Origin: an uncultured Sterolibacteriaceae bacterium | GTDB lineage: Bacteria > Pseudomonadota > Gammaproteobacteria > Burkholderiales > Rhodocyclaceae | Length of the DNA: 64,000 bases | Direction: 5' to 3' | Assembly (NCBI GenBank): GCA_937888595.1 | Contig: CALARK010000012.1 | Location: 62,001 to 126,000, forward strand | Part shown: one piece after another, positions 50,423 through 58,612 of the stretch | Position numbering within the stretch: position 1 is the first letter of the stretch | Layout of the letters: each line of letters starts with the position of its first letter | The notes under the pieces: generated by a model | What the model was told of the DNA's origin: nothing | What the model saw: the letters and a program-made list of their open reading frames with translations, nothing else | Database searches by the model: none | Made by a program: the position numbers and the translations under genes

Positions 50423-51712
50423 ATGACGGCTTCAATCGCAACCAACCAGACCATCCTGGTCGTCGGCGGCGGTATCGCCGGCATGACGGCAGCTCTCGAA
50501 GCGGCCGAATGCGGCAAGCAGGTGATCCTCGCGGAAAAAACCCCCACCCTGGGCGGCCGCACATCCCTGCTGTATCGCTATTTCCCCAAGATGTGCCACC
50601 CCACCTGCGGGCTGGAGATCAACCTCAAGCGCATCCGCGGCAATCCCAACGTGCGCGTGATGACGATGACTGAAGTGGCCGCCGTCTCCGGCAGCCGCGG
50701 CGACTACACCGTCACGCTGAAGGTCAAGCCGCGCTACGTGAATGAGAACTGCACGGCCTGCGGCGACTGCGGCAAGGCGGTTCAGGCCGAGATCCCCAAT
50801 GTCGCCAATTACGGGCTGGACAAGGTCAAGGCGGCCTACCTGCCCCACGGCATGGCCTACCCGCAGCGCTACGTGATCGATCCTTCCATCGTCGGCACCG
50901 CCGATGGCGAAGCGGCCAAGGCGGCCTGCAAGGTCGGCGCGGTCGACCTCGGCATGCAGGAAGAAACCATCGAGATGAAGGTCGGCAGCGTAGTCTGGGC
51001 GACCGGCTGGCATCCCTACGATGCGGCCAAGATCCAGCCCTACGGCTACGACCGCATCCCGAACGTCATCACCAGCCTCGAATTCGAGCGCCTCGCCGAC
51101 GTGCGCGGCCCCACGGGCGGCAAGCTGCTGCGTCCCTCGGACGGCAAGGAAGCGAAGAACATCGCCTTCATCCAATGCGCCGGCTCGCGCGACGAGAACC
51201 ACCTGCGCCACTGCTCGCGCATCTGCTGCATGGCCTCGCTCAAGCAGACCCAGTACGTGCGCGAAGCCTGCGGCGACGAGGGCAAGTCGACGGTGTACTA
51301 CATCGACATCCGCGCCATCGACCGCTTCGAGGACTTCTACGCCAACGTGTACAAGGATCCGAACGTCAGCTTCGTCAAGTCGAAGGTCGCGCGCATCGCC
51401 GTCAATGAAGCCAATGGCAACCCGATCCTGCACGGCGTGAATACCGAGGGCTACCACCGCTACGCCACCGAGCACGACCTCGTCGTGCTGGCCGTCGGCA
51501 TGGAACCGGAAGTCACCGGCATCACGCTGCCCGACGACCTGCTGCTCGATTCGTCGAACTTCATCCTCGGCTCCAATACGGGCGGCATGTTCGGTGCCGG
51601 CAGCGCGGCCGGCCCGCTTGATGTCAACCGCGCGGTGCAAAGCGCCACCGCCGCCAGCCTGAAGGCGATTCAAGTGATCCACAAAACTGCTTCGACGGAG
51701 GCCTCTGCATGA
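50423..51712 (+). CDS. qmoA: QmoA-like FAD/iron-sulfur subunit (HdrA family)
   Basis: The 429-residue flavoprotein has the dinucleotide loop G15-G-G-I-A-G20 in LVVGGGIAGMTAALEA, GGRTSLLYRYFPKMCHPTCG, and IQCAGSRDENHLRHCSRICC. It also has a partial cluster motif (CTACGDC). Qmo couples adenylylsulfate reductase to quinones; in sulfur oxidisers it runs in the oxidative direction. The ATG at 50423 with GGAGG upstream was chosen over 50396, which lacks a ribosome site. It overlaps qmoB by four bases. aprBA and sat are not in the window. Confidence 0.88.
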   Translation: MTASIATNQTILVVGGGIAGMTAALEAAECGKQVILAEKTPTLGGRTSLLYRYFPKMCHPTCGLEINLKRIRGNPNVRVMTMTEVAAVSGSRGDYTVTLKVKPRYVNENCTACGDCGKAVQAEIPNVANYGLDKVKAAYLPHGMAYPQRYVIDPSIVGTADGEAAKAACKVGAVDLGMQEETIEMKVGSVVWATGWHPYDAAKIQPYGYDRIPNVITSLEFERLADVRGPTGGKLLRPSDGKEAKNIAFIQCAGSRDENHLRHCSRICCMASLKQTQYVREACGDEGKSTVYYIDIRAIDRFEDFYANVYKDPNVSFVKSKVARIAVNEANGNPILHGVNTEGYHRYATEHDLVVLAVGMEPEVTGITLPDDLLLDSSNFILGSNTGGMFGAGSAAGPLDVNRAVQSATAASLKAIQVIHKTASTEASA

Positions 51713-53973
51713 ACGCCCCCGCTACCCCCAAATACGCTGCCTACATCTGCTCCGGTTGCGGCATCGGCGACGTGCTCGACGTCGCCGCCCTCGAGAAAGT
51801 CGCCAAGACCGAAGGCAAGATGGCCGTCATCAAGAACCATTCCTTCCTCTGCAACGCCGAAGGCGTGCAAATGATCCGTGACGACATCGCCAACGACGGC
51901 GTCACCCACGTCTGCATCGCCGCCTGCTCGCGCCGCGCCAAGGCCGAGGCCTTCCAGTTCGACGGCGTCGCCCTGTCCCGCGCCAACCTGCGCGAGGGCG
52001 TCATCTGGGTCGTCGCCGAAGGCGCCGACCACGATGAAGTACGCCAGGAAATGGCCGAGGACTACGTCCGCATGGGCTGCGCCGAGGTCAAGAAGATGGC
52101 TGCGCCGGGCGGCAACGTCAAGGAAACTTCGAGCAAGAAGATCCTCGTCGTCGGCGGTGGCATGTCCGGCATGACTGCCGCGCTCGCGGCGGCCGACGCC
52201 GGCTACGAGGTGGTACTGGTCGAGAAGACCGGCGCCCTCGGCGGCTTCGCCAAGAACCTCTACAAGCGCGTGCCGATCAACGGCGTCTACACCGATCCGC
52301 AAGAAGTCGGCGCTGACGAGACGGCGGCCCAGGTGCAGGCCAACGGCAAGATCAAGGTCTATCTCAATTCGACCGTCACCGAGACTTCCGGTGCGCCCGG
52401 CCGCTTCGCGGTCAAGATCGCCGCCGAGTCCGGCAGCGTCAGCGAAGAACTCTGCGGTGCGATCGTCCAGGCCACCGGCTTCACCACCTACCCGCTCGAC
52501 AAGCTGCCCGAACTGGGCGGCGGCCAGGCCAACGTCGTCGACCAGGCCGGCCTCGAGGCGCTCGCCAAGACCGCCAACGGCGGTGCCATCAAGCGCGCCG
52601 ACGGCAAGGAAGTGAAAAGCGTCGTCTTCGTACAGTGCGCCGGCCAGCGCGGCACGGGCGGCAACGGCAGCGGCGAGCATCTCGAATACTGCTCGGGCCA
52701 CTGCTGCGCCACCAGCATCAAGCAGGCGATGTACTTCAAGGACCAGAACCCCGACATCGACACGGTCGTGATGTACTCCGACCTGCGCGTGCCGGGCATG
52801 GGCGAGGACTTCTACCGCAGCGCCCAGCAGAAGGGCGTGATCTTCACCAAGGCCAAGATCAATTCGGTCAAGGGCGGCGACAGCTGCCAGGTCGGCTTCA
52901 AGGACCTGATTCTCGACGAAGAGGTCAACACGGATGCCGACCTCGTCGTGCTCGCCACCGGCCAGGTACCGAACGCCGGTGTGAACCTCGACGAGTGGAC
53001 CGCGACCGTGACCGCCGCCGAAAGCGGCGACGCGGCGGCGAAGGAGAAGAAGTCCGAACTGCAGAAGATTTCCGTGCTCAACCTGAACTATCGCCAGGGC
53101 CCGGACATGCCGCAGTTCAAGTACGGCTTCGCCGACTCGCACTTCATCTGCTTCCCCTACGAGACGCGCCGCACCGGCATCTACGCCGCCGGCCCGACGC
53201 GCCGTCCGATGGACATGTTCCAGGCCACCGAGGACGCCACTGGCGCCGCATTGAAGGCGATCCAGGCGGTCGAGAACGTCGAGAAGGGCCGCGCCGCGCA
53301 TCCGCGCGCCTGGGACCTCTCCTTCCCGAAGGCCCGACTCGAAGGCTGCACGCAGTGCAAACGCTGCACGGTGGAATGCCCGTTCGGCGCCATCGACGAG
53401 GACGAGAAGCGCTTCCCCGTGTTCAACGAGGAACGCTGCCGCCGCTGCGGCACCTGCATGGGCGCCTGCCCGGTGCGCGTCATCTCCTTCGAGAACTACT
53501 CCTGCGACACCGTCGGCATGCAGGTGAAGGCGGTCAATGTCCCGGACGAGTTCGAGGAGAAGCCGCGCATCCTGATCCTCGCCTGCGAGAACGACGCCTA
53601 CCCGGCGCTCGACATGGCCGGCCTGCAGCGCATGACCTACTCGGCTTTCGTGCGGGTGATTCCCGTCCGCTGCCTCGGCTCGGTCAACACCATCTGGATC
53701 ACCGACGCGCTGAACTCCGGCTACGACGGCGTGATGATGATGGGCTGCAAGAAGGGCGACGACTACCAGTGCCACTTCGTCAAGGGCTCGGAAATGGCCT
53801 ACTACCGCATGAGCAAGATCGGTGACACGCTCAAGCAGCTGGGCCTCGAGGAAGAGCGCGTGCAGACGCAGGAAGTCGCGATCACCGACAACGCCCGCGT
53901 GGTCAAGCTGATCAACGACTATGTCGAGCAGCTCAACGAGATGGGCCCCTCCCCGATGAAGGGCTTCGGCTGA
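51709..53973 (+). CDS. qmoB: QmoB-like subunit (HdrA with MvhD-like C-terminus)
   Basis: The 754-residue protein has an HdrA-type N-terminal cysteine region (YICSGCGIGDVLD, AACSRRAKAE), an FAD loop (ILVVGGGMSGMTAALA near residue 145), two [4Fe-4S] motifs at about residues 547-589 (CTQCKRCTVECPFGA, CRRCGTCMGACPV) and a C-terminal MvhD-like domain (LILACENDAYPALD, MMMGCKKGDDYQC). This order matches QmoB. A diverged repeat copy encodes E-V-G-A-D-E-T-A at residues 199-206, in the flavin domain. Confidence 0.9.
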   Translation: MNAPATPKYAAYICSGCGIGDVLDVAALEKVAKTEGKMAVIKNHSFLCNAEGVQMIRDDIANDGVTHVCIAACSRRAKAEAFQFDGVALSRANLREGVIWVVAEGADHDEVRQEMAEDYVRMGCAEVKKMAAPGGNVKETSSKKILVVGGGMSGMTAALAAADAGYEVVLVEKTGALGGFAKNLYKRVPINGVYTDPQEVGADETAAQVQANGKIKVYLNSTVTETSGAPGRFAVKIAAESGSVSEELCGAIVQATGFTTYPLDKLPELGGGQANVVDQAGLEALAKTANGGAIKRADGKEVKSVVFVQCAGQRGTGGNGSGEHLEYCSGHCCATSIKQAMYFKDQNPDIDTVVMYSDLRVPGMGEDFYRSAQQKGVIFTKAKINSVKGGDSCQVGFKDLILDEEVNTDADLVVLATGQVPNAGVNLDEWTATVTAAESGDAAAKEKKSELQKISVLNLNYRQGPDMPQFKYGFADSHFICFPYETRRTGIYAAGPTRRPMDMFQATEDATGAALKAIQAVENVEKGRAAHPRAWDLSFPKARLEGCTQCKRCTVECPFGAIDEDEKRFPVFNEERCRRCGTCMGACPVRVISFENYSCDTVGMQVKAVNVPDEFEEKPRILILACENDAYPALDMAGLQRMTYSAFVRVIPVRCLGSVNTIWITDALNSGYDGVMMMGCKKGDDYQCHFVKGSEMAYYRMSKIGDTLKQLGLEEERVQTQEVAITDNARVVKLINDYVEQLNEMGPSPMKGFG
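52302..52325 (-). repeat. Dispersed 24-bp repeat, copy 19 (in qmoB, diverged)
   Basis: Three mismatches (AGAA, CGCTGA). Reads E-V-G-A-D-E-T-A, the common frame. It could be partly eroded or partly chance. Confidence 0.65.
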
Positions 53974-53988
53974 TAGGAGCGAGACGAG

Positions 53989-54609
53989 ATGACTACTGCA
54001 AACCAAAACGCCGTGGCGAAGTACAAGAACAACTTCCTTAAGGAAGTCGAAGCCAACGTCGAGGACGGTCACTGGGTCAAGATGTGCATGCAGTGCGGTG
54101 TTTGTGCCGGCTCCTGCCCGCTCGGCCCGCACTGGGAGCACTCGCCGCAGAAGATCTTCATGATGATCCGCGCCGGCAAGCGCGAGGAAGTGCTGAAGTC
54201 CGATTCGATGTGGATGTGCACCTCCTGCTACAACTGCATCGTGCGCTGCCCGCGCAAGCTGCCGATCACCCACATCATGCACGGCCTGGCAAACTACTCG
54301 CATCGCCTCGGTCTTGCCCCGCAGGGCCAGCCGACGCGCGAGATCGCCAAGCTGTTCTGGGACAACATCGTCAAGACCGGCCGCGTCAATGAACTGACCT
54401 TCTCGCTGGCGATGTACTTCAAGGACGGCTTCGGCCAGGGCATCAAGAACGCGATGGCGATGCAGGGCATCGGCCTCGGCCTGATGAAAGCCAAGCGCCT
54501 GAACCCGATGGAAATCCTCGGTGGCCATTCCTGCAAGGACAAGAGCGGCATCCACAAGATGCTCGCCAAGGCACGCGAGATCGAAGACCGCCGCAAGGGC
54601 CTGGCCTGA
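53989..54609 (+). CDS. hdrC: HdrC-like iron-sulfur subunit
   Basis: The 206-residue soluble protein has two [4Fe-4S] motifs: C33, C36, C39, C43 (CMQCGVCAGSCPLG) and C77, C80, C83, C87 (CTSCYNCIVRCPRK). No membrane segment is visible, unlike QmoC, in which an HdrC part is fused to a haem b membrane domain. It lies 15 bases after qmoB and before hdrB, and probably forms QmoAB-HdrCB. Confidence 0.88.
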   Translation: MTTANQNAVAKYKNNFLKEVEANVEDGHWVKMCMQCGVCAGSCPLGPHWEHSPQKIFMMIRAGKREEVLKSDSMWMCTSCYNCIVRCPRKLPITHIMHGLANYSHRLGLAPQGQPTREIAKLFWDNIVKTGRVNELTFSLAMYFKDGFGQGIKNAMAMQGIGLGLMKAKRLNPMEILGGHSCKDKSGIHKMLAKAREIEDRRKGLA

Positions 54610-54638
54610 GCAGCCGGACGCCATTAGGAGACAAACGA

Positions 54639-55535
54639 ATGTCGAAGAAGCAATACGCGTTTTACCCCGGCTGCTCGTCGCAGAAGAAGGCCTCGGCCGA
54701 CAACTTTCTGCGGTCGATCGACGTCGTCTGCGACAAGCTCGACGTGCAGCTCAACGAGATTCCCGACTGGAACTGCTGCGGCGCCTCGATCGGCTACGGC
54801 GAGGGTGGCGAACTGCCGCGCCTGGCCCTGTCGGCCCGCAACCTCGCGCTGGCGGAAACCAACTTCGCCGGCCAGGACATGGTCTCGGTCTGCCCCGCCT
54901 GCTGGCTCGCCTCGCGCGAGACCGCCGAGCGTCTGCATGAGAACAGCAGCCTGCTCGCCGAAACCAACGAAGCCCTCAAGGAAGCCGGTCTGACCTTCAA
55001 GGGCGAGACCAAGGCCCGCCACTTCGTCGAGGTGCTGATCGAGGATATCGGCTGGGATGCGATGAAGCAGCAGGTCGTCAAGCCGCTCGACGGCCTCAAG
55101 TTCGCCGGCTACGTCGGCTGCCAGACCAACCGTCCCTTCGGTATCGTCGGCGAGTCCTTCGAGAACCCGCTGTACCTCGACAAGATGATCGAGACCGTCG
55201 GTGCCGAGCCGGTCAAGTACGACCAGAAAGTCACCTGCTGCGGCGGCGCCCTGGCCTTCTCCGAGCCGGACAAGGCCCAGAAGCAGATCCGCGACATCGT
55301 CGAGTCGGCCTACGACCACGGTGCCGACATGATCGTCACGCCCTGCCAACTGTGCCAGGCCAACGTCGAGATCTACCAGTCCGAGATCAACAAGAAGCAG
55401 GGCACCAAGTTCAACATGCCCGTCGTCTACTACTCGCAGCTGATGACGCTCGCCTACGGTGGCTCGGCCCAGCAGGCCGGCCTCGACGGCCAGCTGATCA
55501 AGGCCGACAAGCTCGAGAAGATCGCCGGCAAGTAA
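54639..55535 (+). CDS. hdrB: HdrB-like subunit with two CCG domains
   Basis: The 298-residue protein has two cysteine-rich CCG domains: YPGCSSQKK with DWNCCGASIGYG and CPACW, then YVGCQTNRP with VTCCGGALAFSEPD and CQLCQ. In methanogen HdrB these ligate noncubane [4Fe-4S] clusters that split heterodisulfides. In the Qmo context the thiol substrate or electron partner is unknown. It ends the operon before a strong terminator. Confidence 0.88.
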   Translation: MSKKQYAFYPGCSSQKKASADNFLRSIDVVCDKLDVQLNEIPDWNCCGASIGYGEGGELPRLALSARNLALAETNFAGQDMVSVCPACWLASRETAERLHENSSLLAETNEALKEAGLTFKGETKARHFVEVLIEDIGWDAMKQQVVKPLDGLKFAGYVGCQTNRPFGIVGESFENPLYLDKMIETVGAEPVKYDQKVTCCGGALAFSEPDKAQKQIRDIVESAYDHGADMIVTPCQLCQANVEIYQSEINKKQGTKFNMPVVYYSQLMTLAYGGSAQQAGLDGQLIKADKLEKIAGK

Positions 55536-55560
55536 GACCAGAACGGTTCAAAGGGGACTC

Positions 55561-55589
55561 ACGGCCGGCTACAAGCCGGCCGTTTTTTT
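55561..55589 (+). terminator. Terminator of the qmoAB-hdrCB operon
   Basis: ACGGCCGGCT-ACA-AGCCGGCCGT followed by T6, 25 bases after the hdrB stop. Confidence 0.93.
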
Positions 55590-55620
55590 CCATCCCCTTT
55601 GCTATACTTCGCACCGCCGT

Positions 55621-55696
<76 letters not shown>

Positions 55697-55709
55697 CTAG
55701 TGATTCAGC

Positions 55710-55744
55710 AAAGGCCTGCGTTTTCGCGGGCCTTTACTTTTTTG
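55710..55744 (+). terminator. Terminator of tRNA-Ala
   Basis: AAAGGCCTGCG-TTTT-CGCGGGCCTTT (one G-T pair) followed by ACTTTTTTT. Confidence 0.9.
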
Positions 55745-55770
55745 TGCTGGCGCTTGCGTACCTTGGTAAA

Positions 55771-55792
55771 AGAATTCAGAATCGCGAATTCT
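55771..55792. promoter_or_regulatory. Inverted repeat upstream of the first soxY
   Basis: AGAATTC and GAATTCT arms separated by eight bases, 45 bases before the soxY start. The position and symmetry fit an operator; no regulator can be named. Confidence 0.4.
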
Positions 55793-55836
55793 CGAACAAA
55801 CCCCACTACGCTTACATTCACGGAGGAACCGACTCG

Positions 55837-56307
55837 ATGGACATGTTACGCAGAACGGTGCTGAAGGGTGCTGGCGCCACGGGCGTGCTGGCAGGGCTTT
55901 TGGCCGCCGGCGTGCTCAAGCCGACCCTGGCTTACGCCAATGACTGGAACAAGGCCGCTTTCGAAGCGAAAGAACTCGATGCCGCCCTCAAGGCCCTCGG
56001 CGCCGAAGGCGCCGCCGAGCACAAGGATCTCGTCATGAAGGCCCCCGAGATCGCCGAGAACGGCGCCGTCGTGCCCATCGACGTTTCCAGCGCCATCCCC
56101 AATACGGCTTCCATCGCCATCCTGGTGTTGAAGAACCCCTCCCCGCTGACTTCCGTCTTCGAGTTCTCCAACGGCGCCATGGCCGATGTGGCCGTCCGCC
56201 TCAAGGTCGCCCAGACGTCCGTCATCCGTGCCGTCGCCAAGGCCGACGGCAAGGTCTATTCGACCCAGAAGGAAGTCAAGGTCACCGTCGGCGGCTGCGG
56301 CGGCTGA
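55837..56307 (+). CDS. soxY: Thiosulfate-oxidising protein SoxY, copy A
   Basis: SoxY carries thiosulfate-derived sulfur on a C-terminal cysteine in the periplasm. The 156-residue protein has a twin-arginine-like signal (MLRRTVLKGAGATGV) and ends in VTVGGCGG, the swinging-arm motif with C154. The ATG at 55837 follows GGAGG; a longer frame from 55744 would start inside the tRNA terminator. soxZ follows after 32 bases. It is identical to the second copy at 58110-58580. Confidence 0.95.
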   Translation: MDMLRRTVLKGAGATGVLAGLLAAGVLKPTLAYANDWNKAAFEAKELDAALKALGAEGAAEHKDLVMKAPEIAENGAVVPIDVSSAIPNTASIAILVLKNPSPLTSVFEFSNGAMADVAVRLKVAQTSVIRAVAKADGKVYSTQKEVKVTVGGCGG

Positions 56308-56339
56308 TCCCGTACAGAGCATATAGAGAGGAATCGAAC

Positions 56340-56651
56340 ATGGCAGATCCGATGAAAATCCGCGCCCAGTTGAAGGGCGACGAGGCGGTCATCCGCGTCC
56401 TGATGAGCCACCCGATGGAAACCGGCCAGCGCAAGGATGGCGATGGCAAGACCATCCCCGCCCACTTCATCCAGTCCATCACCGTCGCCGTCAATGGCAA
56501 GACCGTCGTCTCCGGCCAGACCGGCGGCTCCGTCTCCCGCAACCCCGTCTTCGGCTTCAAGCTCAAGGGCGCCAAGGCCGGCGACAAGGTCGCCGTCTCC
56601 TGGATCGACAACAAGGGCGATAAACGAACCGACGAAACGACCGTGGCGTAA
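56340..56651 (+). CDS. soxZ: Thiosulfate-oxidising protein SoxZ, copy A
   Basis: SoxZ partners SoxY in the carrier heterodimer. The 103-residue protein has KIRAQLKGDEAVIRVLMSHP, the conserved PAHFIQSITVAVNGK and VSRNPVFGFKLKGAKAG. It has no signal peptide, as usual, and travels with SoxY through Tat. It is followed by a terminator, so this pair can be made as a short transcript. Confidence 0.95.
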   Translation: MADPMKIRAQLKGDEAVIRVLMSHPMETGQRKDGDGKTIPAHFIQSITVAVNGKTVVSGQTGGSVSRNPVFGFKLKGAKAGDKVAVSWIDNKGDKRTDETTVA

Positions 56652-56695
56652 TTAGGGGCCGCCGGCGCAGAGAGTGCCGGCACCTGTTTCATCAG

Positions 56696-56718
56696 GGAGA
56701 GCTGCGGCTCTCCTTTTT
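56696..56718 (+). terminator. Terminator after soxZ copy A
   Basis: GGAGAGC-TGCG-GCTCTCC followed by TTTTTC. It separates the first soxYZ from the sigma-factor gene. Confidence 0.85.
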
Positions 56719-56740
56719 CTTTCGTTTTTTGCACGGAGAT

Positions 56741-56768
56741 GGAATAAACCACGCAACTCATGCGTCTA
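56741..56768 (+). promoter_or_regulatory. Possible ECF-type promoter of the sigma factor gene
   Basis: GGAATA (56741-56746), 16 bases, CGTCTA (56763-56768), 34 bases before the sigma start. GGAA-type -35 and CGTC-type -10 boxes are typical of ECF promoters, so autoregulation is plausible. Confidence 0.4.
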
Positions 56769-56802
56769 TCTCTGCATACCTCCACAGAAAGGTGATTTGC
56801 CG

Positions 56803-57366
56803 GTGAGTCTCCTGCGCTTCATCAGTCGTCCTCGACACTTCGAGAAAAAGCTCGAGGAAAGCCGTCCGCGGCTATGCCGCCTCGCCTATTCCTGGACACG
56901 CAACCGTGCCCTCGCCGACGATCTCGTTCAGGACACCCTCGCCAAGGCGCTCGACCGCCACGCCCAGCTGCAGGATCCCGAAGCGCTGCATGCCTGGCTG
57001 TGCAGCATTCTGGCGCACACCTGGCACGACCATCTGCGCAACCGGCGCGACACGGTCGACATCGATGCCGTCGAGGAACGCGAACTCACCGCTGATTGCT
57101 GCCCCGAAGCCGATTGCCTGCAGAACGAAATCGTGTTGCGCGTACGGGAGGCCGTCGGCCGCCTGCCGGAAGGCCAGCGGGAAGTCGTGACACTCGTCGA
57201 TCTGGAGGAGTTTTCCTACGCCGAAGTTGCGACGATCCTCGAGATCCCGATCGGCACGGTCATGAGCCGGCTGTCCCGCGCACGGACCGCCTTGCGCGAA
57301 GCGCTGAAGGACCAGCAGCAGCCGGCAGCGAGTGCCACAGTGCACAAACTGAAAGTGGGAAGTTGA
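56803..57366 (+). CDS. ECF RNA polymerase sigma factor in the sox cluster
   Basis: About 187 residues with sigma region 2 (LCRLAYSWTRNRALADDLVQ, TLAKAL) and region 4 (LPEGQREVVTLVDLEEFSYA, then EIPIGTVMSRLSRARTAL). A GTG at 56803 with AGGTGA eight bases upstream is the likely start; the longer frame back to 56674 crosses the soxZ terminator. One base separates it from its anti-sigma gene. It lies between the two soxYZ copies, so control of sox genes is likely but not shown. Confidence 0.87.
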   Translation: MSLLRFISRPRHFEKKLEESRPRLCRLAYSWTRNRALADDLVQDTLAKALDRHAQLQDPEALHAWLCSILAHTWHDHLRNRRDTVDIDAVEERELTADCCPEADCLQNEIVLRVREAVGRLPEGQREVVTLVDLEEFSYAEVATILEIPIGTVMSRLSRARTALREALKDQQQPAASATVHKLKVGS

Positions 57367-57367
57367 A

Positions 57368-58069
57368 ATGAACAACGCGGTTTCCGACGAAATTCTGGGT
57401 GCCTACATCGATAACGAGCTCGATCCGCAGGAGCGCGCCAGCCTGCTCGACCAGTTCACCGCCGACAGCAGCCTGCGTGGGCGCGCCTGCGAACTCTGGC
57501 AGCTCAAGCAGATGGTACGTGGCGCCTACCCGATGCCCGCACAAAAGTCGGCGCCGGCGGGACGGCGCAGCTTCGGCTCGCCGCGCTGGACACATGCGCT
57601 GGCTGCCTCCCTACTGGTGACGCTGGGCACGATTTCCGGCTGGCTGGCGCATGGCCGTGCCGATGCCGAGCGCCTGATGGCGAACCAGATCGAAACCATC
57701 CGGGCCGAAGGCGGCCGCGTCGTCCTGCACCTGTTCTCGGACGAGCCGGCCCGCATGGAAGCCGCCCTGAGCATGGCCGAGCAGCTGGCCAATGCGCGCG
57801 ACCGGGCCGGCCAGCCGTTCCGCGTCGAATTCATCGCCAACGGCCCCGGCCTGCATCTGTTGCGGGCGGGCGGTTCGCCCTATGCCGCCCGGATCGCCGC
57901 CCTGCGCAATCATGCCAACCTGCGGCTGATCGCCTGCCGCGAAGCGATGGGCCGGATGCAGGAACGCGGCATCGACGTCACCCTGCTGCCGGGGGTCGAG
58001 GAGGCGCCTTCCGCCGAAGGCGAACTCGCGACCCGCCTGACGCAGGGCTGGCGCTACGTGCAGTCATAA
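57368..58069 (+). CDS. Anti-sigma factor with C-terminal DsrE-like domain
   Basis: The 233-residue protein has an N-terminal anti-sigma-like helix region (SDEILGAYIDNELDPQERAS, residues 6-25), a single membrane segment (about 75-95), and a C-terminal domain (about 115-233) resembling DsrE/YchN-fold proteins: GRVVLHLFSDEP, FRVEFIANGPGLHLL, YAARIAALR and LRLIACREAMGRMQERGIDV with Cys190 at the usual DsrE cysteine position. The topology predicts the DsrE-like part in the periplasm. A repeat copy encodes Q-K-S-A-P-A-G-R-R in the linker before the membrane. The gene is one base after the sigma gene and 40 bases before soxY copy B. Confidence 0.78.
   Translation: MNNAVSDEILGAYIDNELDPQERASLLDQFTADSSLRGRACELWQLKQMVRGAYPMPAQKSAPAGRRSFGSPRWTHALAASLLVTLGTISGWLAHGRADAERLMANQIETIRAEGGRVVLHLFSDEPARMEAALSMAEQLANARDRAGQPFRVEFIANGPGLHLLRAGGSPYAARIAALRNHANLRLIACREAMGRMQERGIDVTLLPGVEEAPSAEGELATRLTQGWRYVQS
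57543..57566 (-). repeat. Dispersed 24-bp repeat, copy 20 (in the anti-sigma gene)
   Basis: Exact consensus copy of the C-subtype. Reads K-S-A-P-A-G-R in the cytoplasmic linker, the same frame as copy 3. Confidence 0.92.
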
Positions 58070-58109
58070 GCGAATAACTTTTACTACAACACCCCAAGGA
58101 GGAGACTCG

Positions 58110-58580
58110 ATGGACATGTTACGCAGAACGGTGCTGAAGGGTGCTGGCGCCACGGGCGTGCTGGCAGGGCTTTTGGCCGCCGGCGTGCTCAAGCCGACCC
58201 TGGCTTACGCCAATGACTGGAACAAGGCCGCTTTCGAAGCGAAAGAACTCGATGCCGCCCTCAAGGCCCTCGGCGCCGAAGGCGCCGCCGAGCACAAGGA
58301 TCTCGTCATGAAGGCCCCCGAGATCGCCGAGAACGGCGCCGTCGTGCCCATCGACGTTTCCAGCGCCATCCCCAATACGGCTTCCATCGCCATCCTGGTG
58401 TTGAAGAACCCCTCCCCGCTGACTTCCGTCTTCGAGTTCTCCAACGGCGCCATGGCCGATGTGGCCGTCCGCCTCAAGGTCGCCCAGACGTCCGTCATCC
58501 GTGCCGTCGCCAAGGCCGACGGCAAGGTCTATTCGACCCAGAAGGAAGTCAAGGTCACCGTCGGCGGCTGCGGCGGCTGA
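58110..58580 (+). CDS. soxY: Thiosulfate-oxidising protein SoxY, copy B
   Basis: The same 156-residue protein as copy A, with the Tat-type signal and C154 in GGCGG. The upstream region differs: AAGGAGGAG lies directly before the start and only 40 bases separate it from the anti-sigma stop, so this copy is probably transcribed with the sigma/anti-sigma genes and not from the copy A promoter. Confidence 0.95.
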   Translation: MDMLRRTVLKGAGATGVLAGLLAAGVLKPTLAYANDWNKAAFEAKELDAALKALGAEGAAEHKDLVMKAPEIAENGAVVPIDVSSAIPNTASIAILVLKNPSPLTSVFEFSNGAMADVAVRLKVAQTSVIRAVAKADGKVYSTQKEVKVTVGGCGG

Positions 58581-58612
58581 TCCCGTACAGAGCATATAGA
58601 GAGGAATCGAAC

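Larger units (their letters stand above)
55831..56651 (+). repeat. soxYZ direct repeat, copy A (821 bp)
   Basis: Identical, as far as I compared, to 58104-58924. It runs from seven bases before the soxY start to the soxZ stop and includes the 32-base soxY-soxZ gap. Flanking sequences differ on both sides, so the duplication boundaries are sharp. The two encoded proteins and both antisense frames agree exactly. Confidence 0.95.

Noticed and set aside
51670..54624. A very long open frame antisense to qmoAB-hdrC
   Set aside because: High GC codon usage in the true genes keeps the antisense frame open. The translation has no recognisable domain, while the plus strand has clear cluster motifs.
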